Shown: positions 31,738 to 40,024 of the stretch, one piece after another
Layout of the letters: each line of letters opens with the position of its first letter
Numbering within the stretch: the stretch's first letter is position 1
Assembly: GCA_963792915.1 (NCBI GenBank)
Contig: CAWBYD010000006.1
Coordinates: 496,001 to 560,000, forward strand
DNA: 64,000 nt
Direction: 5' to 3'
Source: Solirubrobacter sp963792915
GTDB lineage: Bacteria; Actinomycetota; Thermoleophilia; Solirubrobacterales; Solirubrobacteraceae
Program-made: the position numbers and the translations under genes
The notes under the pieces: model-generated
What the model was told of the DNA's origin: nothing
Seen by the model: only the letters and a program-made list of their open reading frames with translations
Databases searched by the model: none

Positions 31738-32902
31738 CGCTGAACCCCACGATGAGCGCGCCGTCCTCGAAGCTCGCCGACTCCGGCCGGTACCCCGCCA
31801 GCGAGCCCGGGAGCACGATCGTCCGCTTGTGCATGTCCACGCGCACCACGAGCTCGAGCCCGATCTTCTTCAGCGACACGTTGCCCTTCTCGGCGAACGG
31901 GAGCTCCAGCCGCAGCTCGGCGCGCCCGTCGGACATGCTCAGCTCCTGCGTCAGCCGTGCGTGGTAGACGCCCGCGGGGTCGCGCTCGGCGAACAGCGCC
32001 GACGCCAGCCCGTCGAGCCGCTCGGGCCCGATCACCTCCTCGGCGAAGAACGGCGCGCGCAGGATCGGCACCGGCGCGAAGCCGGCCGCCACGAGCGCCA
32101 GCTGCTCCTGTTGCACGCCGTGCCAGGCGCCGAAGTAGCCCTCGCTGAGCTCGTCGGGGAAGACCCGGTTCACGACCACCGCGTCGGTCAGGTACCCGTA
32201 CAGGTTCAGATAGGTGAACGTGCGCATCGCCTCGCCGATCACCATCCGGTCCGGGGTCATGACGAGCCGCATCGACACCCGTGAAGCGTCTCGCAGAAGC
32301 TCGTGCATCGCCACCAGGTTCGCGATGAGCCGCTGGATCTCGGCCACCACGCGCTCGTCGGGCAGTTGCACGTCCAGGAACATGCGCGCCAGCGGGCGCG
32401 CCGCGGCGAGCATCGACTGCTCGCGCCCGAACACCTTGTCCAGCCACCAGCGCGCCGCGTCCGGGAACGACAGCAGCCGCAGCGTCTCGCTGGTGGGCGC
32501 GCAGTCGACGATGACGGCGTCCCAATCATCGGACTCGACGTGGCGCTTGATCTCCAGCAGGCTGAACAGCTCGTCGCCGCCGGGCGGGACGGTCAGCTCC
32601 TCGGCGGCGATCCGGTCCACCCCGCGCTCCATCAGCAGCCGCCCGAACCAGTCCGACACCGTGCTCCAGTGCTGCTCGAGCTCGTCCTGCGCCTGCACCT
32701 GCTGGGCCATCACGCCGCCGCCGACCGCGGTCGGCCTGGTGCCCACCTCGGCCTGCAGCGCGTCGGCGAGCGAGTGCGCCGGGTCGGTGGAGATCACGAG
32801 CGTGCGTGCGCCGTCCGCCGCGCAGCGGCGTGCGGTGGCGGCCGCGACGGAGGTCTTGCCGACGCCGCCCTTGCCCGTGTAGAGGATCGTGCGCGGCCGC
32901 AT
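31730..32902 (-). CDS. ArsA/GET3-family ATPase with C-terminal alpha-crystallin-like domain
   Basis: 390 aa. The deviant P-loop ILYTGKGGVGKTSVAAATAR, switch I VISTDPAHSLADAL and switch II VDCAPTSETLRLL define the ArsA/TRC40 group. The final ~75 residues (AELRLELPFAEKGNVSLKKI, then LVVRVDMHKRTIVLPGSLAG) match the HSP20-like domain often attached to bacterial members. These ATPases handle membrane-protein insertion in eukaryotes and arsenite export in some bacteria; here there are no ars genes, so a targeting or assembly role for the membrane protein encoded next to it is more likely. Confidence 0.85.
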   Translation of the reverse strand: MRPRTILYTGKGGVGKTSVAAATARRCAADGARTLVISTDPAHSLADALQAEVGTRPTAVGGGVMAQQVQAQDELEQHWSTVSDWFGRLLMERGVDRIAAEELTVPPGGDELFSLLEIKRHVESDDWDAVIVDCAPTSETLRLLSFPDAARWWLDKVFGREQSMLAAARPLARMFLDVQLPDERVVAEIQRLIANLVAMHELLRDASRVSMRLVMTPDRMVIGEAMRTFTYLNLYGYLTDAVVVNRVFPDELSEGYFGAWHGVQQEQLALVAAGFAPVPILRAPFFAEEVIGPERLDGLASALFAERDPAGVYHARLTQELSMSDGRAELRLELPFAEKGNVSLKKIGLELVVRVDMHKRTIVLPGSLAGYRPESASFEDGALIVGFSDG

Positions 32903-32917
32903 GGCGAACGTGACACT

Positions 32918-34249
32918 CTAGGCGTGCCGGCGAATCTCCAGCGCCCCACTCGCCGACGCGGCGTTCCCGGCCAGATCCGTGGCGGTCACCGTCAGCGTGT
33001 AGGCGCCGCCCTTGCGCGGCGCGGTCCAGGCCACCGACTTCGTTCCGCGGCCGAACGTACCGAGGTCGCGCAGCTCGCCCGCGACCGCCACCTTCACGCG
33101 CGAGATCTTCGACAGCTTGAAGCGCAGCTTTCCGGTGCGCCCGGCGCGCAGGACGCGCGGGAAGACCGTCACCACCGGCGGGGTGGTCAGGTAGTTCGTG
33201 AAGTGCTGGGCCGCGGAGCAGTACTGGACGGCCGCGGTGCGCGTGCACAGCTGGGCGAGGAAGTCGCGCAGCAGCCGGTGATAGCCGAGGTCTGACTCGA
33301 TCGTCTGCGACCCGCGCGAGTACAGCGACCATGCGCCGGTGTCGAACGTCGGGACCTCGCGGCGCGCCTCGCGGTCGCCGGCATCGAACAGCGCCTGGCC
33401 CGCCGGGTCGCCGGTCAGCGTCGCGTAGTCGCGCAGGCCGACGAGCGACTGGATGAAGCCGTTGAGCACGTGCAGGTCCGCCAGCCCGGAGTACTGCAGA
33501 TAGTGCGCGCCGTCGCCGTCGGCGACCCGCACGCCCGCGGGCGGCGGGGTCTGGAAGATGCCGACCCCCTGGGCCGCGATCGGAAAGACGGCCGCCTGGC
33601 GCCCCAGCCGCGTCGCCGCGCGCGCCATCGCCTGCAGCCCCGTGCCCTGGGCGAGCGAGCTGACCCACGGCGGCTGCTGACCGTCGAACGCGAAGTCGTA
33701 CTCCCACGCGAGCCCGCCCGCGCGCCTGACGGCGAGCGGCAGCGCCTCGTCGAGCAGCGCTCCGGCGCGGGCGTCGTAGCGCTTGCCGCCGCTCCAGTAG
33801 CCGTTGAGCTTGCCCCAGGTGCCGAGCCACTGGATCTGGATCCCGTGGCCGGGGTAGTACTGCCAGACGAGCTCCGAGCCGGGGAAGCTCACGCGCTGGC
33901 CGGCGCTCAGCAGCGGGCTCGCCGTCCACCACTGCACGTTGCGCCGGAGTGTGAGGAAGAGCGACGGAAGCCGTGTCGGCTCGTCGAACTGGCCGCGGGC
34001 CGCCATACCCTCGAGCTCGGCGACGACACCGCCGAGCTCGGCCCTGCGCGTGCCGGTCAGCTTGTCGACACGCGCGCGGGCGTCGTCATAGGCGGCACCG
34101 TCGGCCTGAGCGTCGGCGGGCGTGATCGCGCCCGCTCCGGCCAGCCGCTGCAGCTCCCCCGCGACGGTACGTTTAGGCGCGGCGTGGGCGCTGCAGGTGA
34201 GGCACAGAAACGTCACAAAGGCGGCACAAAGACTGCGTCGCACGCGCAT
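32918..34249 (-). CDS. D-glucuronyl C5-epimerase-like secreted protein
   Basis: 443 aa with a signal peptide (SLCAAFVTFLCLTCSAHA). The middle part resembles the C-terminal catalytic domain of heparan C5-epimerases: FPGSELVWQYYPGHGIQIQW, GLADLHVLNGFIQSLVGLRD and FDTGAWSLYSRG. The last ~90 residues form an Ig-like domain (YTLTVTATDLAGNAASASGA). It may modify or bind an extracellular polysaccharide. The ATG is six bases after TAGCAT, suggesting a leaderless transcript. The ArsA-like operon starts 15 bases downstream. Confidence 0.75.
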   Translation of the reverse strand: MRVRRSLCAAFVTFLCLTCSAHAAPKRTVAGELQRLAGAGAITPADAQADGAAYDDARARVDKLTGTRRAELGGVVAELEGMAARGQFDEPTRLPSLFLTLRRNVQWWTASPLLSAGQRVSFPGSELVWQYYPGHGIQIQWLGTWGKLNGYWSGGKRYDARAGALLDEALPLAVRRAGGLAWEYDFAFDGQQPPWVSSLAQGTGLQAMARAATRLGRQAAVFPIAAQGVGIFQTPPPAGVRVADGDGAHYLQYSGLADLHVLNGFIQSLVGLRDYATLTGDPAGQALFDAGDREARREVPTFDTGAWSLYSRGSQTIESDLGYHRLLRDFLAQLCTRTAAVQYCSAAQHFTNYLTTPPVVTVFPRVLRAGRTGKLRFKLSKISRVKVAVAGELRDLGTFGRGTKSVAWTAPRKGGAYTLTVTATDLAGNAASASGALEIRRHA

Positions 34250-34255
34250 CCTCCA

Positions 34256-34265
34256 ATGCTAGGCT
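34256..34265. promoter_or_regulatory. Overlapping divergent -10 boxes
   Basis: The ten bases ATGCTAGGCT hold TAGCAT on the minus strand (34261-34256; ATG at 34249 follows after 6 bases) and TAGGCT on the plus strand (34260-34265; ATG at 34277 follows after 11). The hexamers share two bases, so only one can be opened at a time. Confidence 0.5.
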
Positions 34266-34276
34266 CGGCTCGCCGG

Positions 34277-35308
34277 ATGCCTTTCCGTACGAGCCTCATC
34301 GTCGCTTCCCTGCTCGCCTTGCTCGTCGCCGGCTGCGGCAGCGGGAGCGAGGGGACCGCGCAGCGCACGTCCGGCTCGGGCAACGACGTCAACGCGCTGT
34401 TGCGCGACACGTTCGCCAACCTCGGCAAGATCCACGCCGCGAACCTCGACATGAAGCTGGACATCACGTCGGCTGGCTCCGGCCCGGTGTCCGCCCACCT
34501 GAGCGGCCCGTTCGCGGGCCAGGGGCCGGGGAAGCTCCCGCGGTTCGCGTTCGCCGCCGAGTTGCAGTCCGGTGGGCGCAGCGTCACGGCCGGCGCCACG
34601 TACACGGGCGAGAAGGCCTACATCGCCTTGCAGGGCACGCAGTACGCGGTCGACGACGCGGTGCTCGCCCAACTCGTCGCGAGCTACCGGCAGGCGCAGA
34701 AGCAGGGGCAGGCCAAGAGCGGCGGGCTGGTGCTCGGCACGCTCGGGGTCGACTTCTCGAAGTGGCTCAAGAACGCCCGCAACGAGGGCGCCGCGCAGGT
34801 CGGCGACGCCGCGACGGTCAAGCTCACCGGAGAGGCCGACATCGCCCAGGTCGTCGACGATCTCGACAAGATCGCGGCCAAGGCCCGCGCGCTGAACGTG
34901 CCTGGGGCCTCCGGGCAGCTGCCGCAGCAGCTCACGCCGCAGCAGAAGCAGCAGGCGGTGCAGGCGATCAAGTCGCTCACGGTGACGGTGTACACGGGCG
35001 CGCAGGACCGGATCCTGCGCCGGCTCGTGGTCGCCGCCGACATCGCCGCCTCCACGTCCGACGCCAAGCTCGCCCTCGATCTGACGCTCACGAAGGTCGG
35101 TCAGGACCAGGAGATCACGGCGCCCAAGAACGCCAAGCCGTTCAGCGAGTTGCAGAAGGCGATCCAGGCGGCGGGGTTCGGTGGTCTGGGTTCGACGGCC
35201 GGCGGCGGCACCGGCGCGAACAACGTGGACAAGTACGCCGAGTGCATCAAGAAGGCGGCTGGCAACGTGACCGAGGGTCGCAAGTGCGCCGCGCTGCTCT
35301 CCGGCTGA
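34277..35308 (+). CDS. Lipoprotein, LppX/LprG-like candidate
   Basis: 343 aa. Lipoprotein signal with lipobox (LIVASLLALLVAGCGSGSEG, Cys about residue 21). A beta-rich domain follows (ANLDMKLDITSAGSGPVSAH; VTAGATYTGEKAYIALQGTQ) and a C-terminal Cys pair (YAECIKKAAG ... GRKCAALL). The build resembles LppX/LprG-type lipid-carrier lipoproteins, but similarity is judged by eye only. An ATG at 34256 in frame would give a worse signal peptide. Confidence 0.6.
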   Translation: MPFRTSLIVASLLALLVAGCGSGSEGTAQRTSGSGNDVNALLRDTFANLGKIHAANLDMKLDITSAGSGPVSAHLSGPFAGQGPGKLPRFAFAAELQSGGRSVTAGATYTGEKAYIALQGTQYAVDDAVLAQLVASYRQAQKQGQAKSGGLVLGTLGVDFSKWLKNARNEGAAQVGDAATVKLTGEADIAQVVDDLDKIAAKARALNVPGASGQLPQQLTPQQKQQAVQAIKSLTVTVYTGAQDRILRRLVVAADIAASTSDAKLALDLTLTKVGQDQEITAPKNAKPFSELQKAIQAAGFGGLGSTAGGGTGANNVDKYAECIKKAAGNVTEGRKCAALLSG

Positions 35309-35347
35309 CCGTTCTCACCTGATCCTCACCGATATCCTCCCGAGCGC

Positions 35348-36481
35348 GTGCCCGCGGCCAGCGCCCCCTTCAATCTGCGCCGCTTCCTGTTCAGCGGGGA
35401 GGGCTGGCCGTACGTGCTCGTGCCGTTCATCCCGATCGCGATCGGGCTCAACGCGATCGACGCCTCGCCGACGGTCGTGTTCTTCTCCTCGGCGCTGGGG
35501 GTCGTGCCCACCGCGTCGCTGATGGGGAAGGCGACGGAGGAGCTCGCGGCGCGGGCCGGCCCGGGCATCGGCGGCCTGCTGAACGTCACGTTCGGCAACG
35601 CGCCCGAGCTGATCATCGCGCTCTTCGCGCTGCACGCGGGGCTGCAGGAGGTCGTCAAGGCCTCGATCATCGGGTCGATCCTCGGCAACCTGCTGCTGGT
35701 CATGGGCGCCGCGATGCTGGTCGGCGGCTGGGGGCGCGAGCGCCAGCGGTTCGTCGCCGAGGCGGCCAGCGCGCAGGCGACGCTGCTTCTGCTGGCCACC
35801 GTGGCGCTGATCCTGCCCGCGCTGTTCCTGCTCTCCAAGGGCGGCACGCTGCCGAAGCTGGGCGCGGAGGCCACGCATTTCGCGACCGACATCGAGAAGA
35901 TGTCGGCCGGCGTCTCGATCGTCCTGCTGCTCTCCTACGCCGCCGGGCTGTGGTTCTCGCTCAAGACGCACAAGGACGTCTTCAACCCGGAGACGCATGA
36001 TGCCGCGGCGGCGCACCGCGCCTGGAGCGTCAAGCGCAGCGTGAGCATGCTGGCCATCGCCGGCATCGCCGTCGGCTTCATGTCCGAGATCCTGGTCGGC
36101 TCGATCGAGGAGGCGTCGAAGGGCGTCGGCCTGTCCCCGTTCTTCGTCTCGCTGATCATCGTCGCGATCGTCGGCAACGCGGCCGAGCACTGGGTCGCGG
36201 TGTACTTCGCCGCGCGCGACAAGGTCGACCTCTCGGTCGCGATCGCGGTCGGGTCCAGCGCCCAGATCGCGCTGTTCGTGATGCCCGTGCTCGTGCTGCT
36301 GTCGTTCGTGCTCGGCCCGTTCCCGCTCGCGCTGGAGTTCAGCGGGCTGGAGCTCGGCGCGATCCTGCTCGCGGTGCTGATCGCCGCGCACGTGACGCAG
36401 GAGGGCGAGTCGACGTGGTTCGAGGGCGTGCAGCTGCTCGCCGTCTACGTCGTGCTCGCCGTCGTGTTCTTCTTCGTCTAG
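35348..36481 (+). CDS. cax: Ca2+/H+ antiporter, CaCA (Cax/ChaA) family
   Basis: 377-aa, about 11-helix antiporter. The two alpha repeats are clear: LLNVTFGNAPELIIALFALH in the first half and VAIVGNAAEHWVAVYFAARD in the second, each with the ion-binding acidic residue. An acidic linker (KTHKDVFNPETHD) separates the halves. It removes cytosolic calcium using the proton gradient. GTG start nine bases after TATCCT (35333-35338). Its stop overlaps the convergent acidic-protein gene by four bases. Confidence 0.92.
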   Translation: MPAASAPFNLRRFLFSGEGWPYVLVPFIPIAIGLNAIDASPTVVFFSSALGVVPTASLMGKATEELAARAGPGIGGLLNVTFGNAPELIIALFALHAGLQEVVKASIIGSILGNLLLVMGAAMLVGGWGRERQRFVAEAASAQATLLLLATVALILPALFLLSKGGTLPKLGAEATHFATDIEKMSAGVSIVLLLSYAAGLWFSLKTHKDVFNPETHDAAAAHRAWSVKRSVSMLAIAGIAVGFMSEILVGSIEEASKGVGLSPFFVSLIIVAIVGNAAEHWVAVYFAARDKVDLSVAIAVGSSAQIALFVMPVLVLLSFVLGPFPLALEFSGLELGAILLAVLIAAHVTQEGESTWFEGVQLLAVYVVLAVVFFFV

Positions 36482-36789
36482 AACTCGTCGTCGGGGTCGG
36501 GCTCGAGCTCTTCCTCGTCGTCGATCTCGTCCTCGTCAGGGTCCTCGCGGGCGGACGAGCGCGCGCGACGGGTCTCGAAGGCCTCGACGAGCTCGTCGCG
36601 CTTGTGCTCGTCGAGTGCCGGCTCATCCGACAGGAGGATCCACTCGGCGCCCTCTTCCTCGTCCTCGATCAGTTCGAGGTCGACGTGGGCGGAGTCGTCC
36701 ACCACCAGCACGATCTCGGTCTCGGGATGGAAATAGGTGCCCGGACGGGTGAGGAGCTCGTCGACGTCGAAGCGGCGCAGGGCAGGCAT
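36478..36789 (-). CDS. Small acidic protein of unknown function
   Basis: 103 aa with a folded-looking N-terminus (MPALRRFDVDELLTRPGTYF, then ETEIVLVVDDSAHVDLELIE) and a very acidic tail (EDPDEDEIDDEEELEPDPDD). No family recognised. TAGCCT (36802-36797) is seven bases before the ATG, so the transcript is probably leaderless. Confidence 0.6.
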   Translation of the reverse strand: MPALRRFDVDELLTRPGTYFHPETEIVLVVDDSAHVDLELIEDEEEGAEWILLSDEPALDEHKRDELVEAFETRRARSSAREDPDEDEIDDEEELEPDPDDEF

Positions 36790-36799
36790 GGCCGGGAGG

Positions 36800-37180
36800 C
36801 TACCCGTCTAGATCGGCAAGGCGGCGCGCGATCTCCGCATCGACGTCCAGCGGCGGCTTTCCACGCGCCACCAGCCGGGCGTTGCGCGCCTCCACGAGCG
36901 CCCGCAGCTCCTCGCGCAGCGCGCTGTCCGGGCCGCGGGTGAGCGCGGCCAGCTCCGCCTCGACGTCCTGCGGCGCGTCGCCGCGCGCGACCCGGCGGGC
37001 GTTGCGCGCCGCCAGCAGCTGGCGGATCTCGTCCTCGCGCGCCTCGGGCGCATCGCGCTCGAACGTCAGCTCGCCGCGGCCGATGTGGTCGTAGGCGCCG
37101 CCCGAGCGCGCGAGCGCGATCGCGAGCAGCGCCGCTGCGGCGACCACGGCCACGATCACGATGGGCAGCGCGGCCTGCAC
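36800..37180 (-). CDS. Small membrane-anchored helical protein with an internal repeat
   Basis: 126 aa: an N-terminal membrane helix (AALPIVIVAVVAAAALLAIA) and two related helical units, IRQLLAARNARRVARGDAPQ and LRALVEARNARLVARGKPPL, each followed by DVxAEx. The repeat ARNARxVARG suggests a duplicated helix-turn motif. Function unknown; GTG start at 37180. Confidence 0.6.
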   Translation of the reverse strand: MQAALPIVIVAVVAAAALLAIALARSGGAYDHIGRGELTFERDAPEAREDEIRQLLAARNARRVARGDAPQDVEAELAALTRGPDSALREELRALVEARNARLVARGKPPLDVDAEIARRLADLDG

Positions 37181-37294
37181 GCACGAATCGTCGCACGCTC
37201 GCAGATCGCCGCGTGCCGCCCCGCCGTCGCCGTCCTGCGGCTCGCCCGCAGACCGCTTGCGGGGCCGCCCGCTCGTGACTTCGCCGAACTTCGG

Positions 37295-37349
37295 TTGTTG
37301 ACACCGGGTCAGCCGAGTACCCTGGACAGAGAGTTGACTGACCAGTCAA
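37295..37349 (+). promoter_or_regulatory. Promoter and TetR-type operator of the acyl-CoA dehydrogenase gene
   Basis: TTGTTG (37295-37300), 17-base spacer, TACCCT (37318-37323). Just past the expected start point is the perfect palindrome TTGACTGACCAGTCAA (37334-37349), arms of seven bases with a two-base centre, typical for TetR-type repressors of fatty-acid genes. AAGGAG at 37366-37371 then sets the GTG start at 37378. The repressor gene is not evident nearby. Confidence 0.65.
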
Positions 37350-37377
37350 TCTGGAGACCCTGTGCAAGGAGTAGATC

Positions 37378-38544
37378 GTGGTTGACTTCACGCTGACCGA
37401 CGAGCAGATCGCTCTCCGCGAGATGGCTCATGACTTCGCTGAGAAGGAGATCCGTCCGGTCGCGTGGGAGTACGACCGCGACTCGACGTGGCCTCAGGCG
37501 ATCCTGGAGAAGGCCTGGGAGCTCGGCCTCATGAACTCCCACATCGGCGAGGAGTACGGCGGACCGGGCGTGTCCTATCTCGAGGGCGCGCTGATCGAGG
37601 AGGAGCTCTCGTGGGGCTGCTCGGGCATCGCCACCTCGATCGGGGCCAACGGTCTTGCGACCGCGCCGCTCGGGATCGGCGGCTCCGAGGAGCTCAAGAA
37701 GCGCTATCTCGGGATGCTGACCGAGGCACCGCTGTTCGCGTCCTTCTGCCTCACCGAGCCCGACGCCGGGTCCGACGTCTCGGGGATGCGCACCACCGCC
37801 GTCCGCAAGGGCGACAAGTGGGTCATCAACGGCTCCAAGTGCTTCATCACCAACGGCGGCTACGCGTCCTTCTTCACGGTCTACGCCAAGACCGACAAGG
37901 AGAAGGGCCACCGCGGCATCTCGTGCTTCCTCGTGCCCAAGGACGGCACGGTCACGGTGGACAAGAAGGAAGACAAGATGGGCCAGCGGGCATCGAACAC
38001 CGCGACCATCACCTTCAACGACACCGAGATCCCGCTCGACCACCTGATCGGCGAGGAGAACAAGGGCTTCAAGCTCGCGATGATGACCCTGGACCGCACG
38101 CGCCCCGGCGTGGCGTCCATGGCCACCGGCATCGCCCGCGCCGCGTTCGAGTTCGCGACCGAGTACTCCAAGCAGCGCGTGCAGTTCGGCGTGCCGATCG
38201 CGATGCACCAGGCGATCCAGTTCCTGATCGCGGACATGGCCACCAAGGTCCACCTGTCGCGGCTCGCGGCCTGGAACTCGGCGGTCCTGCTCGACCAGGG
38301 CAAGCGCAACACGCTCGAGTCCTCGCATGCCAAGCGCTTCGCAGCCGACTCCGCGATGGAGGTCACCACGGATGCCGTGCAGGTCTACGGCGGCTACGGC
38401 TTCATCAAGGACTACCCCGTCGAGAAGCTCATGCGCGACGCGAAGATCATGCAGCTCTACGAGGGCACGTCGCAGATCCAGCGCCTCGTGATCGCCCGCG
38501 AGACGCTGCTCCCGCGGCGCATCGAGGAGCCGGCGGCGGCATAG
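37378..38544 (+). CDS. Acyl-CoA dehydrogenase
   Basis: 388-aa FAD enzyme of beta-oxidation or branched-chain acyl-CoA catabolism. Family blocks: SFCLTEPDAGSDVSGMRTTA, WVINGSKCFITNGGYASFFT, DRTRPGVASMATGIARAAFE, QVYGGYGFIKDYPVEKLMRD and the catalytic base region IMQLYEGTSQIQRLVIARE, with Glu in YEGTS as in short-chain-type enzymes. Start supported by AAGGAG. Single gene ending in a strong hairpin. Confidence 0.93.
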   Translation: MVDFTLTDEQIALREMAHDFAEKEIRPVAWEYDRDSTWPQAILEKAWELGLMNSHIGEEYGGPGVSYLEGALIEEELSWGCSGIATSIGANGLATAPLGIGGSEELKKRYLGMLTEAPLFASFCLTEPDAGSDVSGMRTTAVRKGDKWVINGSKCFITNGGYASFFTVYAKTDKEKGHRGISCFLVPKDGTVTVDKKEDKMGQRASNTATITFNDTEIPLDHLIGEENKGFKLAMMTLDRTRPGVASMATGIARAAFEFATEYSKQRVQFGVPIAMHQAIQFLIADMATKVHLSRLAAWNSAVLLDQGKRNTLESSHAKRFAADSAMEVTTDAVQVYGGYGFIKDYPVEKLMRDAKIMQLYEGTSQIQRLVIARETLLPRRIEEPAAA

Positions 38545-38561
38545 GCCAGGCCCCGAAGGCG

Positions 38562-38587
38562 GCAGCCGCCCCGCCTGGGGCGGCTGC
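38562..38587. terminator. Hairpin between convergent genes
   Basis: Perfect 11-base arms (GCAGCCGCCCC and complement) around GCCT, 18 bases past the acyl-CoA dehydrogenase stop and 14 before the end of the convergent SIMPL gene. No T-run, as is common in GC-rich actinobacteria; it may stop transcription from both sides. Confidence 0.65.
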
Positions 38588-38600
38588 GCCCGGGTCGCGC

Positions 38601-39200
38601 CTATCCCACGAGCTCGAACACGACGCGCACGCCGGCGCTGACCAGCCGCGGCTTCGCGCGCACGGGCGGCTCCGCGGCGTCGCCGCGGCTGCTGAGCAGG
38701 CGCGCCGTGATCGGCCCGTCGCCGGACCGGTCGTTGATCGCGAGCACGCATCCCAGTTCGCGCCCGGCGGCCGCGGCCATCGCCTCGGCGTGCGAGCGGG
38801 CGATCCGGACCGCTTCGGCGAGCAACTCGTTCTCCAGCTCCTCCGGCTCCTCGGTGTGCATCACCGGCCCCTCGATCTCGTCGGCGCCGGCGTCCATCGC
38901 GGCGGCCGCGAGCTCCCCGGCGCGGCCCACCGGTCCGCTGACCACGACGGACGCGCGCGCCACGCGCCCCATGGTCTCCTCGCCGCGGGGATCGCGGCGC
39001 GAGGCGACGGACACGCGCCCGGTCCGCACGTCTCCCGCCTCCTCGAGCGCCTCGGCGACGGCCCGCATGCGCTCCGCGCAGCGCGAGAACGCGGCGCGCG
39101 GATCGTCGTCGGACTCGCGCACGAACAGCGTCCAGGTCGCGCGGTCGGGTGCGAGCTCGCGCTCGGCGACGGCGCTGACGGTAAGCCGGTGATCTTTCAA
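38601..39200 (-). CDS. SIMPL-domain (DUF541) protein
   Basis: 199 aa. The start RLTVSAVAERELAPDRATWT and the regular pattern of paired strands with SGPVGRAGELAAAAMDAGAD and AEAVRIARSHAEAMAAAAGR match the SIMPL/DUF541 group, whose members form oligomeric rings; function is not well known. No signal peptide here, unlike many members. The TTG start at 39200 lies one base after the stop of the dienelactone hydrolase gene, so the two are co-transcribed. Confidence 0.75.
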   Translation of the reverse strand: MKDHRLTVSAVAERELAPDRATWTLFVRESDDDPRAAFSRCAERMRAVAEALEEAGDVRTGRVSVASRRDPRGEETMGRVARASVVVSGPVGRAGELAAAAMDAGADEIEGPVMHTEEPEELENELLAEAVRIARSHAEAMAAAAGRELGCVLAINDRSGDGPITARLLSSRGDAAEPPVRAKPRLVSAGVRVVFELVG

Positions 39201-39201
39201 T

Positions 39202-39975
39202 CTAAGCCTCGACTTGAGACTGAGTGTGGATGAATTTGAGCACGCGCTCCCAGGCGTCGGCCGAGGCGTCGGCGAACTCCTCCTGGCGGCGGTCGAAGAA
39301 CGAGTGCGGCGCGCCCGGGTAGACCTCGATCTCGCTCTCGACCGTCAGCGCGAGCTCGAACGCCTCCACCTGATCCTGCGTGATGTTGCGGTCCTCACCG
39401 GCGAACAGGCCGAGCACCGGGACCTTGATCTCCGGCGCGCGGTCGAGCGTCCAGCGCTGGCCCTGGCGCACGAGCGAGCTGTAGAAGCCGACCACGCCGG
39501 CCAGCCCCGGGTGGTCCTGGGCGCCCTGCATGAGCGACTGCGCGCCGCCGAAGCAGAACCCGACGGTGACGATCGCCCGCGCCCCGGTCTCGGCGCGCAG
39601 GCGCTCGACCGCCGCGCGCACGTCGGCGGCGACCGTCTCCGGCGTCGTCTGCGCGACGTGCGGCGCGTACTCGAAGGTGTCGTCGCGCGGACCGAGCCCG
39701 GCCGTGCGGCCGAAATAGTCGATCGCGATCGACGGGTGCCCGGCGTCGGCGAAGCGCTCGGCCAGCTGCTCGTAGAACGCGAACAGCCCGCGCACGTCCG
39801 GCAACACGACCACGCCTGCCGGGCCGTCGGCGCGCGCGAGGTAGGCCGAGAACTCCGTGCCGTCGGCGCTGGTGAGCCTCAACAGCTCGCCGGCCGCGGC
39901 GCCGGCCATGATCGGGCGGGCCACCCGGCGCGCCTCGGGGATGTCGGGGACCACCGCGTCGAACGGGAAGCACAT
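39202..39975 (-). CDS. Dienelactone hydrolase-family protein
   Basis: 257-aa alpha/beta hydrolase. The nucleophile elbow has Cys (VTVGFCFGGAQSLMQG), as in dienelactone hydrolases; the acid is in LFAGEDRNITQDQ and the His in YPGAPHSFFDRRQ. It probably hydrolyses lactones or esters. TAGCTT (39987-39982) is six bases before the ATG, suggesting a leaderless transcript divergent from the SRPBCC gene. Confidence 0.88.
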   Translation of the reverse strand: MCFPFDAVVPDIPEARRVARPIMAGAAAGELLRLTSADGTEFSAYLARADGPAGVVVLPDVRGLFAFYEQLAERFADAGHPSIAIDYFGRTAGLGPRDDTFEYAPHVAQTTPETVAADVRAAVERLRAETGARAIVTVGFCFGGAQSLMQGAQDHPGLAGVVGFYSSLVRQGQRWTLDRAPEIKVPVLGLFAGEDRNITQDQVEAFELALTVESEIEVYPGAPHSFFDRRQEEFADASADAWERVLKFIHTQSQVEA

Positions 39976-40024
39976 GCCGTGAAGCTACCGGCTGACGTCT
40001 CGCCGGCTCCATACACTCGGAGCG

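Noticed and set aside
37085..37377. Plus-strand gene before the acyl-CoA dehydrogenase
   Set aside because: It overlaps the minus-strand membrane-protein gene and the promoter/operator; no family resemblance.
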